Shown here: in pieces, positions 25,522 through 35,639 of the stretch
Numbering within the stretch: the first letter of the stretch is position 1
How the letters are laid out: every line of letters starts with the position of its first letter
From: Mesorhizobium prunaredense
GTDB taxonomy: Bacteria; Pseudomonadota; Alphaproteobacteria; Rhizobiales; Rhizobiaceae
NCBI RefSeq assembly: GCF_900156895.1
Contig: NZ_FTPD01000034.1
Coordinates: 263,994-327,993 of the forward strand
Direction: 5' to 3'
DNA length: 64,000 nucleotides
Notes under the pieces: generated by a model
Told to the model about the DNA's origin: nothing
The model's database searches: none
Seen by the model: the letters and a program-made list of their open reading frames with translations, nothing else
Translations under genes and position numbers: made by a program

Positions 25522-26100
25522 TCAGCCCGGCGCCGCCAGCGCTTTTTCGATTTCGGGCAGCAGCAGCGTTTGTGCTGAGCCCGGCGTCAGCGGGCCGACG
25601 TGCTTGTAGGCGATCTTGCCGTCCTTGCCGACGACGAAGGTTTCCGGCACGCCGTAGACGCCCCAGTCGATCGCCGCGCGCCCTGCCGCGTCGACGCCGA
25701 TCGCCTGGAACGGGTTGCCGAGATCGCCGAGGAACCGGCGGGCGTTTTCCGGCTGGTCCTTGTAGTTGAGCGCGGCCATGACGAAGCGCTTGTCCTGCGA
25801 CAGCGCCAGCAGCAGCGGATGTTCGTCGCGGCAAGGCCCGCACCACGACGCGAAGACGTTGACCAGCGTGACCTTGCCGGCGAACTGCCTGGAATCGAGC
25901 CCCGGTAAATTCATGCCTTCCAGCGCCGGCAGATTGGTCTGCGGCGCCGGCAGGCCGATCAGCGCCGATGGCACTTCCGAAGTGTCGCGGCCGGACAGCA
26001 GCTGCGTCAGGAACAGCCCCGCCAGCCCGAGGAAAATCAGCAGCGGCAACAGCACGATCAGGCGGCGTGAGCGCGCCGGCGTTTCCGTCTCCATGCTCAT
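25522..26100 (-). CDS. ccmG: thiol:disulfide interchange protein CcmG/DsbE
   Basis: Periplasmic membrane-anchored thioredoxin that keeps apocytochrome c Cys residues reduced for heme attachment. The 192 residues have a single N-terminal anchor (RRLIVLLPLLIFLGLAGLFL) and a thioredoxin domain with the active-site WCGPC in VNVFASWCGPCRDEHPLL. GVYGVPETFVVGKDGKI contains the conserved cis-Pro. The start ATG 26100 overlaps the ccmD stop by four bases. It is the fourth ccm-type gene here. Confidence 0.93.
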   Translation of the reverse strand: MSMETETPARSRRLIVLLPLLIFLGLAGLFLTQLLSGRDTSEVPSALIGLPAPQTNLPALEGMNLPGLDSRQFAGKVTLVNVFASWCGPCRDEHPLLLALSQDKRFVMAALNYKDQPENARRFLGDLGNPFQAIGVDAAGRAAIDWGVYGVPETFVVGKDGKIAYKHVGPLTPGSAQTLLLPEIEKALAAPG

Positions 26101-26264
26101 GATTTCCCCGCCTTGTCGGAGCGCCGCCGCACGCCGGATGCTTCCAGCTCGGCGAGGTCTCGTCTGCGTGCCCGCTGGTCGAACAGGATCCAGCCGATCA
26201 GCCCGGCCAGCACTACGGCCGTGATGGCATAGGCTGCGGTCACATAGAGGGCGTGTACGCTCAT
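26097..26264 (-). CDS. ccmD: heme exporter protein CcmD
   Basis: A 55-residue single-pass protein: SVHALYVTAAYAITAVVLAG (transmembrane), then IGWILFDQRARRRDLAELEA with a cytoplasmic Arg-rich segment. Size, topology and position just before ccmG identify CcmD, which helps release holo-CcmE from the CcmABC complex. Start ATG 26264 is chosen because the longer frame upstream contains nothing CcmD-like. Its stop overlaps the ccmG ATG (ATGA). The gene usually next to it, ccmC, is not present. Confidence 0.88.
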   Translation of the reverse strand: MSVHALYVTAAYAITAVVLAGLIGWILFDQRARRRDLAELEASGVRRRSDKAGKS

Positions 26265-26371
26265 TTCCCGATCCAAGGCTTCTTGCAGTGAAGTTAATAG
26301 CTGCACTGGCTGTTCGTCGCAATGAACGGCGTCTGCGGCGGATTTGCGGTCACTAGGAATCGGAAGTTCAT

Positions 26372-26749
26372 CTATTGCGACTGCAGCAGACCGGATATTT
26401 TGATGATGCGCACGAACTGGCATGTCAGGGACAGCCTGACAGCCCCTTCGCAGGTGAGCAGAATTTTGCCTGCGTCGTCCCACATTCTGACCGCGCTCCT
26501 GTCATGACTCTGGAACTTGCGAACGCTGATCGACTCGACTCCTTCGAACGCGAGTTCAAAATTCACCGCGTTGAATGGTCCCCATTTGACGGGAGGCCGG
26601 TAGGGGAGACGGGTCGATATAAAATGTAGGTGCAGGCTAGGCCCGTCGCGACTGATTTCGGCCTTGGTGATCTCGACAGAAGACAGGTCCGGATAGTGGC
26701 CGTAGATGGTCTGGAGAAAGATCGGATTTTCTATGCGTAGCGGCCACAT
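26372..26749 (-). CDS. hypothetical protein, possibly Imm50-like, in the ccmC position
   Basis: A 125-residue soluble protein. The pattern IFLQTIYGHYPDLSSVEI, then PSLHLHFISTRLPYRPPVKW and FNAVNFELAFEGVESIS, resembles the Imm50 family of polymorphic-toxin immunity proteins; this is memory-based and moderate at best. Its ATG shares one base with the ccmB stop (TGATG), so it is translationally coupled to a heme exporter subunit. A 107-base unassigned gap follows before ccmD. No membrane helices or WWD heme motif are present, so it cannot be CcmC. GC is lower than that of its neighbours. No toxin gene is visible nearby. Confidence 0.6.
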   Translation of the reverse strand: MWPLRIENPIFLQTIYGHYPDLSSVEITKAEISRDGPSLHLHFISTRLPYRPPVKWGPFNAVNFELAFEGVESISVRKFQSHDRSAVRMWDDAGKILLTCEGAVRLSLTCQFVRIIKISGLLQSQ

Positions 26750-27414
26750 CAGTCCGTTCCATGGCGCAGCGCCAGCGCTGCCGCAACCGGCCCCAGCACG
26801 GCAAGAAACAAGGTCAGCGCGGCAAGAATGAGGAAAGGTTGCAGGAACGGATCGGGGTTGGCCACCGCGCCATAGCTTGCCGAGACGCCGAAGATCAGCA
26901 CCGGGATGGTCAGCGGCAGCACCAGCACCGAGATCAGCAGCCCGCCGCGCGGCAGCGCCACCGCTACCGCCGCACCGGCAGCGCCGATGAAGGTGATCGC
27001 CGGCGTGCCGACCAGAAGGGTCAGCGCCGTGGCGCCGATGCCGATCGGCTCCATATTCATGAACAGGCCGAGTAAGGGTGCCGCGATGACCAGCGGCAGC
27101 ACGCTTCCTGCCCAATGCGCCAGGCATTTCGTCAGCACGGTCAGCGCCAGCATCTGCCGGTCGTCGCCGAGCACCAGCAGATCGAGCGAGCCGTCTTCCC
27201 GGTCGGCCTGGAACAATCGGTCGAGACCTAGCAGGCAAGCCAGCAAGGCGCCGATCCACAGGATCGCCGGGCCGATGCGGGCAAGCAGATTGAGGTCCGG
27301 CCCGACGCCGAATGGGATCGTGGCGATCACCGCGAGAAAGAAGATCACGCCGGTCAGCGCCCCGCCGCCGGCCCGGATACTCAGGCGGATATCGCGCAGG
27401 AAGAGGGACCACAT
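26749..27414 (-). CDS. ccmB: heme exporter permease CcmB
   Basis: Membrane subunit of the CcmABC(D) complex of cytochrome c maturation system I. The 221 residues have six hydrophobic segments and typical stretches: LFLRDIRLSIRAGGG at the start, ILWIGALLACLLGLDRLFQA (with DREDGSLDLL following), and VLVLPLTIPVLIFGV near the end. Start MWSLFLRD at 27414. The upstream gap to ccmA is filled with a family A repeat pair. Its stop overlaps the start of a small unrelated gene, where ccmC would be expected. Confidence 0.93.
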   Translation of the reverse strand: MWSLFLRDIRLSIRAGGGALTGVIFFLAVIATIPFGVGPDLNLLARIGPAILWIGALLACLLGLDRLFQADREDGSLDLLVLGDDRQMLALTVLTKCLAHWAGSVLPLVIAAPLLGLFMNMEPIGIGATALTLLVGTPAITFIGAAGAAVAVALPRGGLLISVLVLPLTIPVLIFGVSASYGAVANPDPFLQPFLILAALTLFLAVLGPVAAALALRHGTD

Positions 27415-27461
27415 TACGATGCGGCCCTTTGTTGGTGGCAAGGCGAAATGTAGAGTTCCTT

Positions 27462-27622
27462 CGCGCCCCCCTCTGTCCTGCCGGACATCTCCCCCACACG
27501 GGGGGAGATTGCATGTCGCTCCGGCTTTCGCCAATTGCCAACGTTGCAAGGATGAGCGGGGCGCTCGAGCTGCCAATCTCCCCCCAAGTGGGGGAGATGT
27601 CCGGCAGGACAGAGGGGGGCGC
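27462..27622. repeat. family A repeat pair between ccmA and ccmB
   Basis: 27462-27513 and 27571-27622 are inverted copies of the same element (ctctgtcctgccggacatct / agatgtccggcaggacagag), each with an inner CTCCCCC/GGGGGAG hairpin, with 57 bases between. It is the same composite as at 22576-22734. Since ccmA and ccmB are normally adjacent, this lies inside an operon. Confidence 0.85.
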
Positions 27623-27637
27623 CGTGGAGCACCGACA

Positions 27638-28246
27638 TCAAACTGCCTCCCCCATTGCCAACCCTTGTGCCCCCTCAATTCCCAGCGGCAGATGCGTCGC
27701 CGCAATAATGATTCCGCCCTCCGAACAATGCTCCCGCATCAGCCCGCCGAATCGCTCCTCCGAAGCCTTGTCCAGCCCGGCCGTCGGCTCGTCGAGCAGC
27801 CACAGCGGCCGCCGGCTGACCAGCAGTTTTGCGATCGCCGCGCGGCGGCGTTGCCCGGTGGAGAGATAGCCGAACGGCAGATGGCCGATACCGTCAAGCC
27901 CGACCATTGCCAGCGCCTGTTCGGCGCTCAAAAAATCCGCGCCCGAAAAATCGCGCCAGAAGCGGAGATTTTCCGCCACGCTCAGCGCCGTCTTCATCGC
28001 GTTCTGGTGGCCGAGATAGTGGCAGGCTGAGGCGACCGAGGGAAAGTCCTCAGCCCCGCCTTCGATAAGCAAACGGCCTGCCGCCACCGGCAGCAGCCCG
28101 GCAACTACCCTGAGCAGCGTCGATTTCCCCGCGCCGTTCGGCCCGGTGACGATCAGAGCCTGGCCTTTTTCCAGGACAAAACCGATGCCGGAAAAAATCG
28201 TCTCGCCGCCGCGTTCGCCGCCCAGATTTTCGGCGATCAGCCGCAT
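27638..28246 (-). CDS. ccmA: heme ABC exporter ATP-binding protein CcmA
   Basis: ATPase of the cytochrome c maturation heme transporter; ATP hydrolysis drives release of heme-loaded CcmE. The 202-residue protein has Walker A GPNGAGKSTLL, signature LSTGQRRRAA, Walker B LWLLDEPTAGLD and switch His in ATHLPL. Start MRLIAENLGG at 28246 is preferred over a longer frame. It is first in the cluster and divergent from acnA; an Irr-box-like palindrome lies 68 bases upstream, suggesting iron control. Confidence 0.93.
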   Translation of the reverse strand: MRLIAENLGGERGGETIFSGIGFVLEKGQALIVTGPNGAGKSTLLRVVAGLLPVAAGRLLIEGGAEDFPSVASACHYLGHQNAMKTALSVAENLRFWRDFSGADFLSAEQALAMVGLDGIGHLPFGYLSTGQRRRAAIAKLLVSRRPLWLLDEPTAGLDKASEERFGGLMREHCSEGGIIIAATHLPLGIEGAQGLAMGEAV

Positions 28247-28313
28247 TCCTTGCCCGTCCCGAAAACACCGCGCCACGGCAGCTGCCGCATTGCACAAAAT
28301 AGCCGTTCGACTG

Positions 28314-28330
28314 TCTAGAACTATTCCAGA
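28314..28330. promoter_or_regulatory. Irr-box (ICE)-like iron-responsive site between ccmA and acnA
   Basis: TCTAGAACTATTCCAGA is an imperfect palindrome matching the rhizobial iron control element TTTAGAATNATTCTAAA at 12 of 16 defined positions. It stands between two genes tied to iron: acnA (Fe-S aconitase) and ccmA (heme export). Irr regulating acnA-type genes is known in Rhizobiales. The alignment was done by eye. Confidence 0.5.
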
Positions 28331-28531
28331 AAATTCTCTATATGCGGGTCATCCGTGCCAGCGGTCGGCACGGGAAGCGAATTAGCGCCGAACCAGCGCA
28401 CGCGCCGCCTTGAACGGCTCGGGTTGGCTGGGAACGGACAGCGGAAATGGCCGTACCCGCACCTTTGCGCGTGATTGCATGCCATCGGCGTCCGTTCCCT
28501 TTCAGGCTGAACAGACAAGGACGGATCGCAC

Positions 28532-31222
<2,691 letters not shown>

Positions 31223-31257
31223 AGAGAGGGGAGTAAGGGAGTAGGGAAGGCAATACC

Positions 31258-31305
31258 TATTCCCCTATTCCCCTATTCCCCTATTCCCCTATTCCCCTAT
31301 TCCCC
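31258..31305. repeat. 8-base minisatellite (tattcccc x6) after acnA
   Basis: Six exact copies of tattcccc, preceded at 31230-31248 by ggagtaagggagtaggg on the other strand sense. The same units occur in the sucD-sucA array at 8804-8926. The last codons and stop of the minus-strand ceramidase-like gene (31289-31300) are built from this array. Confidence 0.9.
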
Positions 31306-31957
31306 TCCCGAACCGCGCCGCCGCCGCCAGCAGCACGCCTAGCATCAGCCCGTTGAGGATGTGCCACAGGAAATGCGTGCCGAGCGGGAAGCTGCCGCAG
31401 ACCAGCAGATCGATCGTCCTGAAGATGACCGACACGACGAAGATCGCCGAGCCCGCCAGATTGTACCAGCCGGCGCGGTTGCCGCTCGCCGCCACCCAGG
31501 CGCCGAAGAAGGCGAGCGCCAGGAAGGGCGGCAGATAGCCGGTCGTGCCGTTCGATGCCTGGCGCAGCCAGTCCGGCACGGCCCAGGTCAACAACCCGGT
31601 GACGGCATAGAAGGCGACGAAGATGGCGATCGCCTTGCCCCAGTTCATGCCGAGGAAACGACGCAGGTTGAACAGCGTGTAGGCCAGCGTGAACCCGGCG
31701 ATCGGCAGCACGTCGGCCCAGACCGTGGCATGGTTGGCAAAGGTGTGGAACAGCGCCGAGCCGATGCCGATCGCCACCACCCACCAGGCCAGCATTTCGG
31801 CGAAGATGCCTGCGCCACGCCGGCGCACCTCCCGGACACCCCACAGCCCGGCGACAAGAAAAGCCAGATTGGTCAGTGCGTTGACCGGCTCGGCCCAGTA
31901 CTCCGGCCCGACCCGCTCGCAGTACAGGTCGACCGGCGTCAGGAGAGTTTGCCACAT
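31289..31957 (-). CDS. ceramidase-domain (CREST superfamily) membrane protein
   Basis: A 222-residue multipass membrane protein. The N-terminus PVDLYCERVGPEYWAEPVN, then GSALFHTFANHATVWADVLP and the C-terminal GTHFLWHILNG, match the alkaline-ceramidase/PAQR-like CREST hydrolases, with His and Asp residues that would bind zinc. The substrate is unknown; bacteria of this group usually lack ceramide, so another lipid amide is possible. Its last four codons and stop are read from a minisatellite, so the C-terminus probably differs among strains. It is convergent with acnA. Confidence 0.85.
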   Translation of the reverse strand: MWQTLLTPVDLYCERVGPEYWAEPVNALTNLAFLVAGLWGVREVRRRGAGIFAEMLAWWVVAIGIGSALFHTFANHATVWADVLPIAGFTLAYTLFNLRRFLGMNWGKAIAIFVAFYAVTGLLTWAVPDWLRQASNGTTGYLPPFLALAFFGAWVAASGNRAGWYNLAGSAIFVVSVIFRTIDLLVCGSFPLGTHFLWHILNGLMLGVLLAAAARFGRGIGE

Positions 31958-32135
31958 GCTGATTGTTGCCCGAATCGGTTTCTACCCTGAAGTGTAGCCG
32001 TCCTGCTGCGCCCTTGCAGTTGGCTACAGCGGTAAAAGTTTCACCGCAACGTGACTTCCCGTTGACTGCCGCTTCTGCCACATATTTCGCCAACCAGAAC
32101 AAAGCCGGCCATCACCGGCGGGAGTCGAAACGGTC

Positions 32136-32945
32136 ATGACACCTCGAAGACCATTGCGGCTTGCGGTATTTGCGCTAGCCCTCTCGGTGCTTGCCGGCGC
32201 TGGACTTGCCGGCAAGGCGCTGGCCGGCAATGCGCTTGCCGGCGAGGCCGACCGCTCCCAGACAGATAAACCCCTGGTCGGCCAGCCCTTGGGCGTGGTC
32301 GAGCTCTTCACCAGCCAGGGCTGCAGTTCCTGCCTGCCGGCCGATGCGTTTTTCGCCGAGCTTGCCGCCAAGGAGAACATCGTCGCGCTCGCCTATCACG
32401 TCGACTACTGGGATTATCTCGGTTGGAAGGACACGCTGAGCCGCAAGGAGAACACCGAGCGGCAGTATGAGTATATGCGCGCCTTCGGCAGCCGCTCGGT
32501 CTATACGCCGCAGGCCGTCATCAATGGCCGCAGCCATGTCAACGGTGCCCGCCGCGAGGAAGTCGACGGCGCGCTCGCCCGCATGGGAAGATCCGGCGAA
32601 GGCATGCAGGTCGGCATCAAGGTCAGCCGGACCAGCGACCGCGTCATCATCGACGCCGGCGATGCCGGGAGCGGCCCCAGCGATGCCCATGTCGTCATCG
32701 TCTATTTCGACCCGCCGCAGACCATCAAGATCGGCAAGGGCGAAAACACCGGCCGCAGCATGACCTATTGGAACGCCGTCTCCGGCATCCAGACCGCCGG
32801 TATGTGGCACGGCAAGGCGCAGCGCTACGAATTGCCGATGAGCGTGATCGCCAAGAAAGGCGGCTGCGCCGTGCTGCTGCAATCGGTGGGCAAGGACGGC
32901 ATGCCGGGTCCCATCCTGGGCGCCGCCTTGATACACAAGCCCTGA
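32136..32945 (+). CDS. DUF1223 secreted thioredoxin-like protein
   Basis: A 269-residue protein with an N-terminal signal peptide (RLAVFALALSVLAGAGLAG; three nearly identical LAGxA repeats follow the likely cleavage region). The DUF1223 domain begins VVELFTSQGCSSCLPADAF, with a CxxC active-site-like motif, and continues VDYWDYLGWKDTLSRKEN and SVYTPQAVINGRSHV. The fold is thioredoxin-like, probably periplasmic; the partner is unknown. It is monocistronic, with the upstream gap shared with the divergent ceramidase-like gene. Confidence 0.88.
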   Translation: MTPRRPLRLAVFALALSVLAGAGLAGKALAGNALAGEADRSQTDKPLVGQPLGVVELFTSQGCSSCLPADAFFAELAAKENIVALAYHVDYWDYLGWKDTLSRKENTERQYEYMRAFGSRSVYTPQAVINGRSHVNGARREEVDGALARMGRSGEGMQVGIKVSRTSDRVIIDAGDAGSGPSDAHVVIVYFDPPQTIKIGKGENTGRSMTYWNAVSGIQTAGMWHGKAQRYELPMSVIAKKGGCAVLLQSVGKDGMPGPILGAALIHKP

Positions 32946-33091
32946 ACGCCCTCGCCTTCTCCGCTTGTGGGGCCCGAAGGGCGGGCGAGGCCAGCGACTC
33001 GCCCCGGGTGTTGGATCGGCGCGCAACGTCGAGCGGGGTGCTGGAAGGAATGAGGCGGCGGTGATTTCAAGCAAATTGCCAAGCTGGAACA

Positions 33092-33141
33092 CCCCTCATC
33101 CGTCGCCTTCGGCGACACCTTCTCCCACAAGGGGGAGAAGG
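33092..33141. repeat. family B palindromic repeat
   Basis: cccctcatccgtcgccttcg with an inner ttctcccac / gggggagaagg hairpin, related to the family B copies at 49694, 53389 and 59424. It lies in the 596-base gap between the DUF1223 and DUF2794 genes. Confidence 0.7.
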
Positions 33142-33169
33142 GAAGGCCGCGCGGATTCACTCGGCCAAT

Positions 33170-33202
33170 AAAAAACCGACGTCAGCTTGCTTCTGACGCC
33201 GG
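33170..33202 (-). terminator. strong rho-independent terminator on the minus strand
   Basis: Read on the minus strand: a 10-bp stem CCGGCGTCAG / CTGACGTCGG (one G-U), a 7-base loop, then TTTTTT. No minus-strand protein gene lies within 700 bases upstream, so it probably ends an RNA gene (see the next entry). Confidence 0.8.
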
Positions 33203-33349
33203 TCATTTAGGTTTTGGGATCGTCGCGCTCGATTTCTCCAAGGGAGAAACCGAGGTTGGTTCGATCCGACGCAGACCCGTGGGCGGGGGGCTTGGGGTTT
33301 ACGAGCCAGTGCCGGACCGAACCGTCTCAGGCAACACCCGTAAATTCGT
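33176..33349 (-). ncRNA. candidate structured small RNA, possibly 6S (ssrS)
   Basis: On the minus strand, GGTTCGGTCCG (33323-33313) pairs with CGGATCGAACC (33268-33258) in an 11-bp stem with one G-U. Outside it, CCTGAG can pair with CTCGG, and TTTA.GGGTGTTG with CGACGATCCC.AAAA as a closing stem. Inside it, GGCTCG pairs with CGGGTC. A small TTTCTCC/GGAGAAA hairpin lies in the 3' half. The layout of a closing stem, a bubble with a 3' hairpin, a long apical arm and a terminator resembles 6S RNA, but no model was run and the 6S identity is a guess. The 5' end is approximate. Confidence 0.5.
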
Positions 33350-33541
33350 CGGAGATTGGGGCATTAGCGCGGATAAAAGAAGGCAGAATTGTGGCGACGC
33401 ATCACCAATTCCAACGGTCGTTTTATAAACGTGACTGGACACCGCGGAAACGGTGCGTCGCCCACCTTTGCCCAGCTGGGCTTGCAATTCCATGGCGAAA
33501 GCGCCAACTTTGATGAGTGTAAGATTCGAAGGGATCGAGGC

Positions 33542-33928
33542 ATGACTGATCACGGCAGTGGGACGGAGGATGGGGACGCATCCGCAATACTGATCCCGCT
33601 GCATGAGGCAAGACGTGAACGCCTCGACCAGCCGGTGCGGTTCGACCGGCGTGAATTGGACCAGATCCTGAGGCTTTACGGGCGCATGGTCGCCGCCAAT
33701 GAATGGCGCGACTACGCCATCGACCATCTTGCCGACCGCGCCGTCTTTTCCGTCTTCCGTCGCACCAGCGAGGTGCCGCTGTTCCAGATCGTCAAGGATC
33801 CGAAGCTGGCGCGCCGACAAGGCGCTTTCGCCGTCATTGCCGCCGGCGGCCGCATCCTCAAGCGCAGCCAGGAACTTGGCCGCGTGCTTGGCGTGTTCGA
33901 CCGCACGCTGAAACTGGTGGAGGCCTAA
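33542..33928 (+). CDS. DUF2794 domain protein
   Basis: A 128-residue protein. After an acidic 40-residue start it contains the DUF2794 pattern: PVRFDRRELDQILRLYGRMV, then WRDYAIDHLADRAVFSVFRR and GAFAVIAAGGRILKRSQELG. This family is nearly restricted to alphaproteobacteria and has no assigned function. Start ATG 33542 (MTDHGSGTEDG) is preferred because upstream residues do not look coding. It ends one base before the convergent acetyltransferase gene. Confidence 0.85.
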   Translation: MTDHGSGTEDGDASAILIPLHEARRERLDQPVRFDRRELDQILRLYGRMVAANEWRDYAIDHLADRAVFSVFRRTSEVPLFQIVKDPKLARRQGAFAVIAAGGRILKRSQELGRVLGVFDRTLKLVEA

Positions 33929-34501
33929 CTACTGGTTTTGCTTCCGGAATCTCCGTTCCGGAAGTGAGTTGGGATCGGGCGGAACCTGAGACCCGCCATT
34001 GATCGGCAGTTGCATGAACACCGTGTCGAGCCAGCGTCCATGCTTGTAGCCGGAGGCTTCCAGACGGCCCGAATGGCGAAAGTCGAGCTTTTCATGCAGC
34101 CGGACCGAGGCACTGTCCGGCCGACCGTCGCCGATCACCGCTATGATCTGGCGGAAGCCCGCCGCCTCGGCCGCCGCGATCAGCCCTTGCATTAGCTTCA
34201 GCCCGATGCCATGGCCCTTGGCCTCGGGCGCGACATAGACCGAATCTTCGATGATGAACCGGTACGCAGGCCGCGCCCGAAAGGGGCCGGCATAGGCATA
34301 GCCGAGCACGATGCCGGCTTTTTCCGCCACCAGATAGGGAAAGCCGCCCGCTATCAAACTGTCGAAGCGCTCGCCCATCTCGGCACGGTCAGGCGGCTCC
34401 AGTTCGTAGCTCGCCGTGCCGTGGGTCACCGCATCGGCATAGATGTCGGTGATCCGGTCGAGATCGGCCGCTGTCGCGCCGCGTATCGTGATGCTGCTCA
34501 T
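33929..34501 (-). CDS. GNAT N-acetyltransferase, phosphinothricin acetyltransferase type
   Basis: A 190-residue GNAT enzyme. The sequence is typical of the Pat/Bar/MddA group: IRGATAADLDRITDIYADAV, then YAYAGPFRARPAYRF, EDSVYVAPEAKGHGIGLKLM (acetyl-CoA loop) and VIGDGRPDSASVRLHEKLDF. Members acetylate phosphinothricin, methionine sulfoximine or similar analogues; the native substrate here is not known. A Gln/Arg-rich tail (about 20 residues) follows the domain. It converges with DUF2794 and is followed upstream by a stem-loop terminator. Confidence 0.9.
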   Translation of the reverse strand: MSSITIRGATAADLDRITDIYADAVTHGTASYELEPPDRAEMGERFDSLIAGGFPYLVAEKAGIVLGYAYAGPFRARPAYRFIIEDSVYVAPEAKGHGIGLKLMQGLIAAAEAAGFRQIIAVIGDGRPDSASVRLHEKLDFRHSGRLEASGYKHGRWLDTVFMQLPINGGSQVPPDPNSLPERRFRKQNQ

Positions 34502-34554
34502 AATTTATGCAAGCCGTTCATCTGCCTTCTATCACAGCAAAGGCCGGCACAGAA

Positions 34555-34584
34555 GGAAAGGGCGGCCGTTGGGCCGCCCTTTCC
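34555..34584 (-). terminator. terminator-like hairpin after the Bax-inhibitor gene
   Basis: Perfect 13-bp stem ggaaagggcggcc / ggccgccctttcc with a 4-base loop, lying 35 bases past the stop at 34619 on the minus strand. The following T-run is poor (TTCTGTG), so termination efficiency is uncertain. Confidence 0.65.
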
Positions 34585-34618
34585 AAATTCGCTGGTCCAC
34601 AGACTCAAGGGGCCGTGT

Positions 34619-35398
34619 TTAACGGCGATCGCCCATGAACTGCAGCAGGAACATGAACAGGTTGATGAAGTCGAGATAGAGCCTCAGAGCGCCCATGATC
34701 GCCTTGCGGCCGGCGACATCAGTCTCGTCGCCCTCGAAATACATCTCCTTGATGTTCTGCGTGTCGTAGGCGGTCAGCCCTGCGAAGATCAGCACGCCGA
34801 TCGCCGAAACGGCGAAGGAAAGCGCCGACGACTGCAGGAAGATGTTGATCACCATCGCGATGATCAGACCGACCAGGCCCATGATCAGGAACGAACCGAG
34901 CGCGGAAAGATCGCGCTTGGTCGTGTAGCCGTAGAGCGACAATCCGCCAAACGCGGCGGCGGTGGCGAAGAAGGTCTGCGAGATGCTGGCGGTGGTGTAG
35001 ACCAGGAAGATCGACGACAGCGACAGCCCGACGAGGCCGGCATAGACCCAGAACGTCGTCTGCGCGGCCGAAACGCTCATCGACTGGACGCGGAACGACA
35101 GGAACAGCACCGCTGCCAGCGGCGCAAAGATCACCAGCCATTTCAGCGGCGAGCCGAAGATCGCGTAGCCGAAGGATGTCAGCATATCGCCGTTCGGCAG
35201 CGTAGCGACCGCCGAAGCCGGATCGGTGGTGGTGGCCAGCATGATCGTTCCGACCGCGGCGAGGCCGGTGATGAGGAGGCCAAGCCCCATCAGATTGTAG
35301 ACCTTGATCATATAAGCGCGCAGGCCCTGGTCGATAGCAGCATCGACGCCGACGCCGGGCACGGCACGCGTCTGATAATTGCGAACGGGTTCAGCCAT
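34619..35398 (-). CDS. Bax inhibitor-1/YccA family membrane protein
   Basis: A 259-residue protein with seven hydrophobic segments. BI-1 hallmarks are the second-half stretches SSIFLVYTTASISQTFFATA, LSLYGYTTKRDLSALGSF and FAGLTAYDTQNIKEMYF (the conserved AYDTQ, near the C-terminal pH-sensing Asp residues). Homologues conduct Ca2+ or interact with FtsH; the exact role in rhizobia is unknown. Start ATG 35398 (MAEPVRNYQ) has a GAGGA site; it is preferred to the more upstream frame start. Monocistronic, with a downstream hairpin. Confidence 0.93.
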   Translation of the reverse strand: MAEPVRNYQTRAVPGVGVDAAIDQGLRAYMIKVYNLMGLGLLITGLAAVGTIMLATTTDPASAVATLPNGDMLTSFGYAIFGSPLKWLVIFAPLAAVLFLSFRVQSMSVSAAQTTFWVYAGLVGLSLSSIFLVYTTASISQTFFATAAAFGGLSLYGYTTKRDLSALGSFLIMGLVGLIIAMVINIFLQSSALSFAVSAIGVLIFAGLTAYDTQNIKEMYFEGDETDVAGRKAIMGALRLYLDFINLFMFLLQFMGDRR

Positions 35399-35639
35399 GG
35401 AAATCCTCATATTGCTTCTGCCCCGTCCGGTGTCCGGCCCATTTGGACCGCGGCGCCGCTGGGCGGGGCTCCAGCATGCCTGCGGCGAAATATGATGGTT
35501 ATTGGCGTCAAGAACAAGACCGTAACCGGGCGTAATGCTTCGTGAAGTAGCAAAAATCCGGATTTATCGGCCTTCCGAAGCCAACATTAACGAGATTTAA
35601 CCAAATCCCGGTCGCGTTGAGCTTGCAGATCCTTGCAGA

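Noticed and set aside
26097..26483. A 128-residue frame that might hold the remains of ccmC before ccmD
   Set aside because: The upstream 73 residues have no helices or heme motifs, so I take only the CcmD part as real.
31258..31305. CRISPR-like regularly spaced repeat
   Set aside because: Units are 8 bases and contiguous with no spacers; it is a minisatellite.
33255..33270. tRNA or tmRNA T-loop (GGTTCGATCC) on the plus strand
   Set aside because: The loop is one base short, there is no acceptor stem or cloverleaf, and no tag-peptide frame is present.
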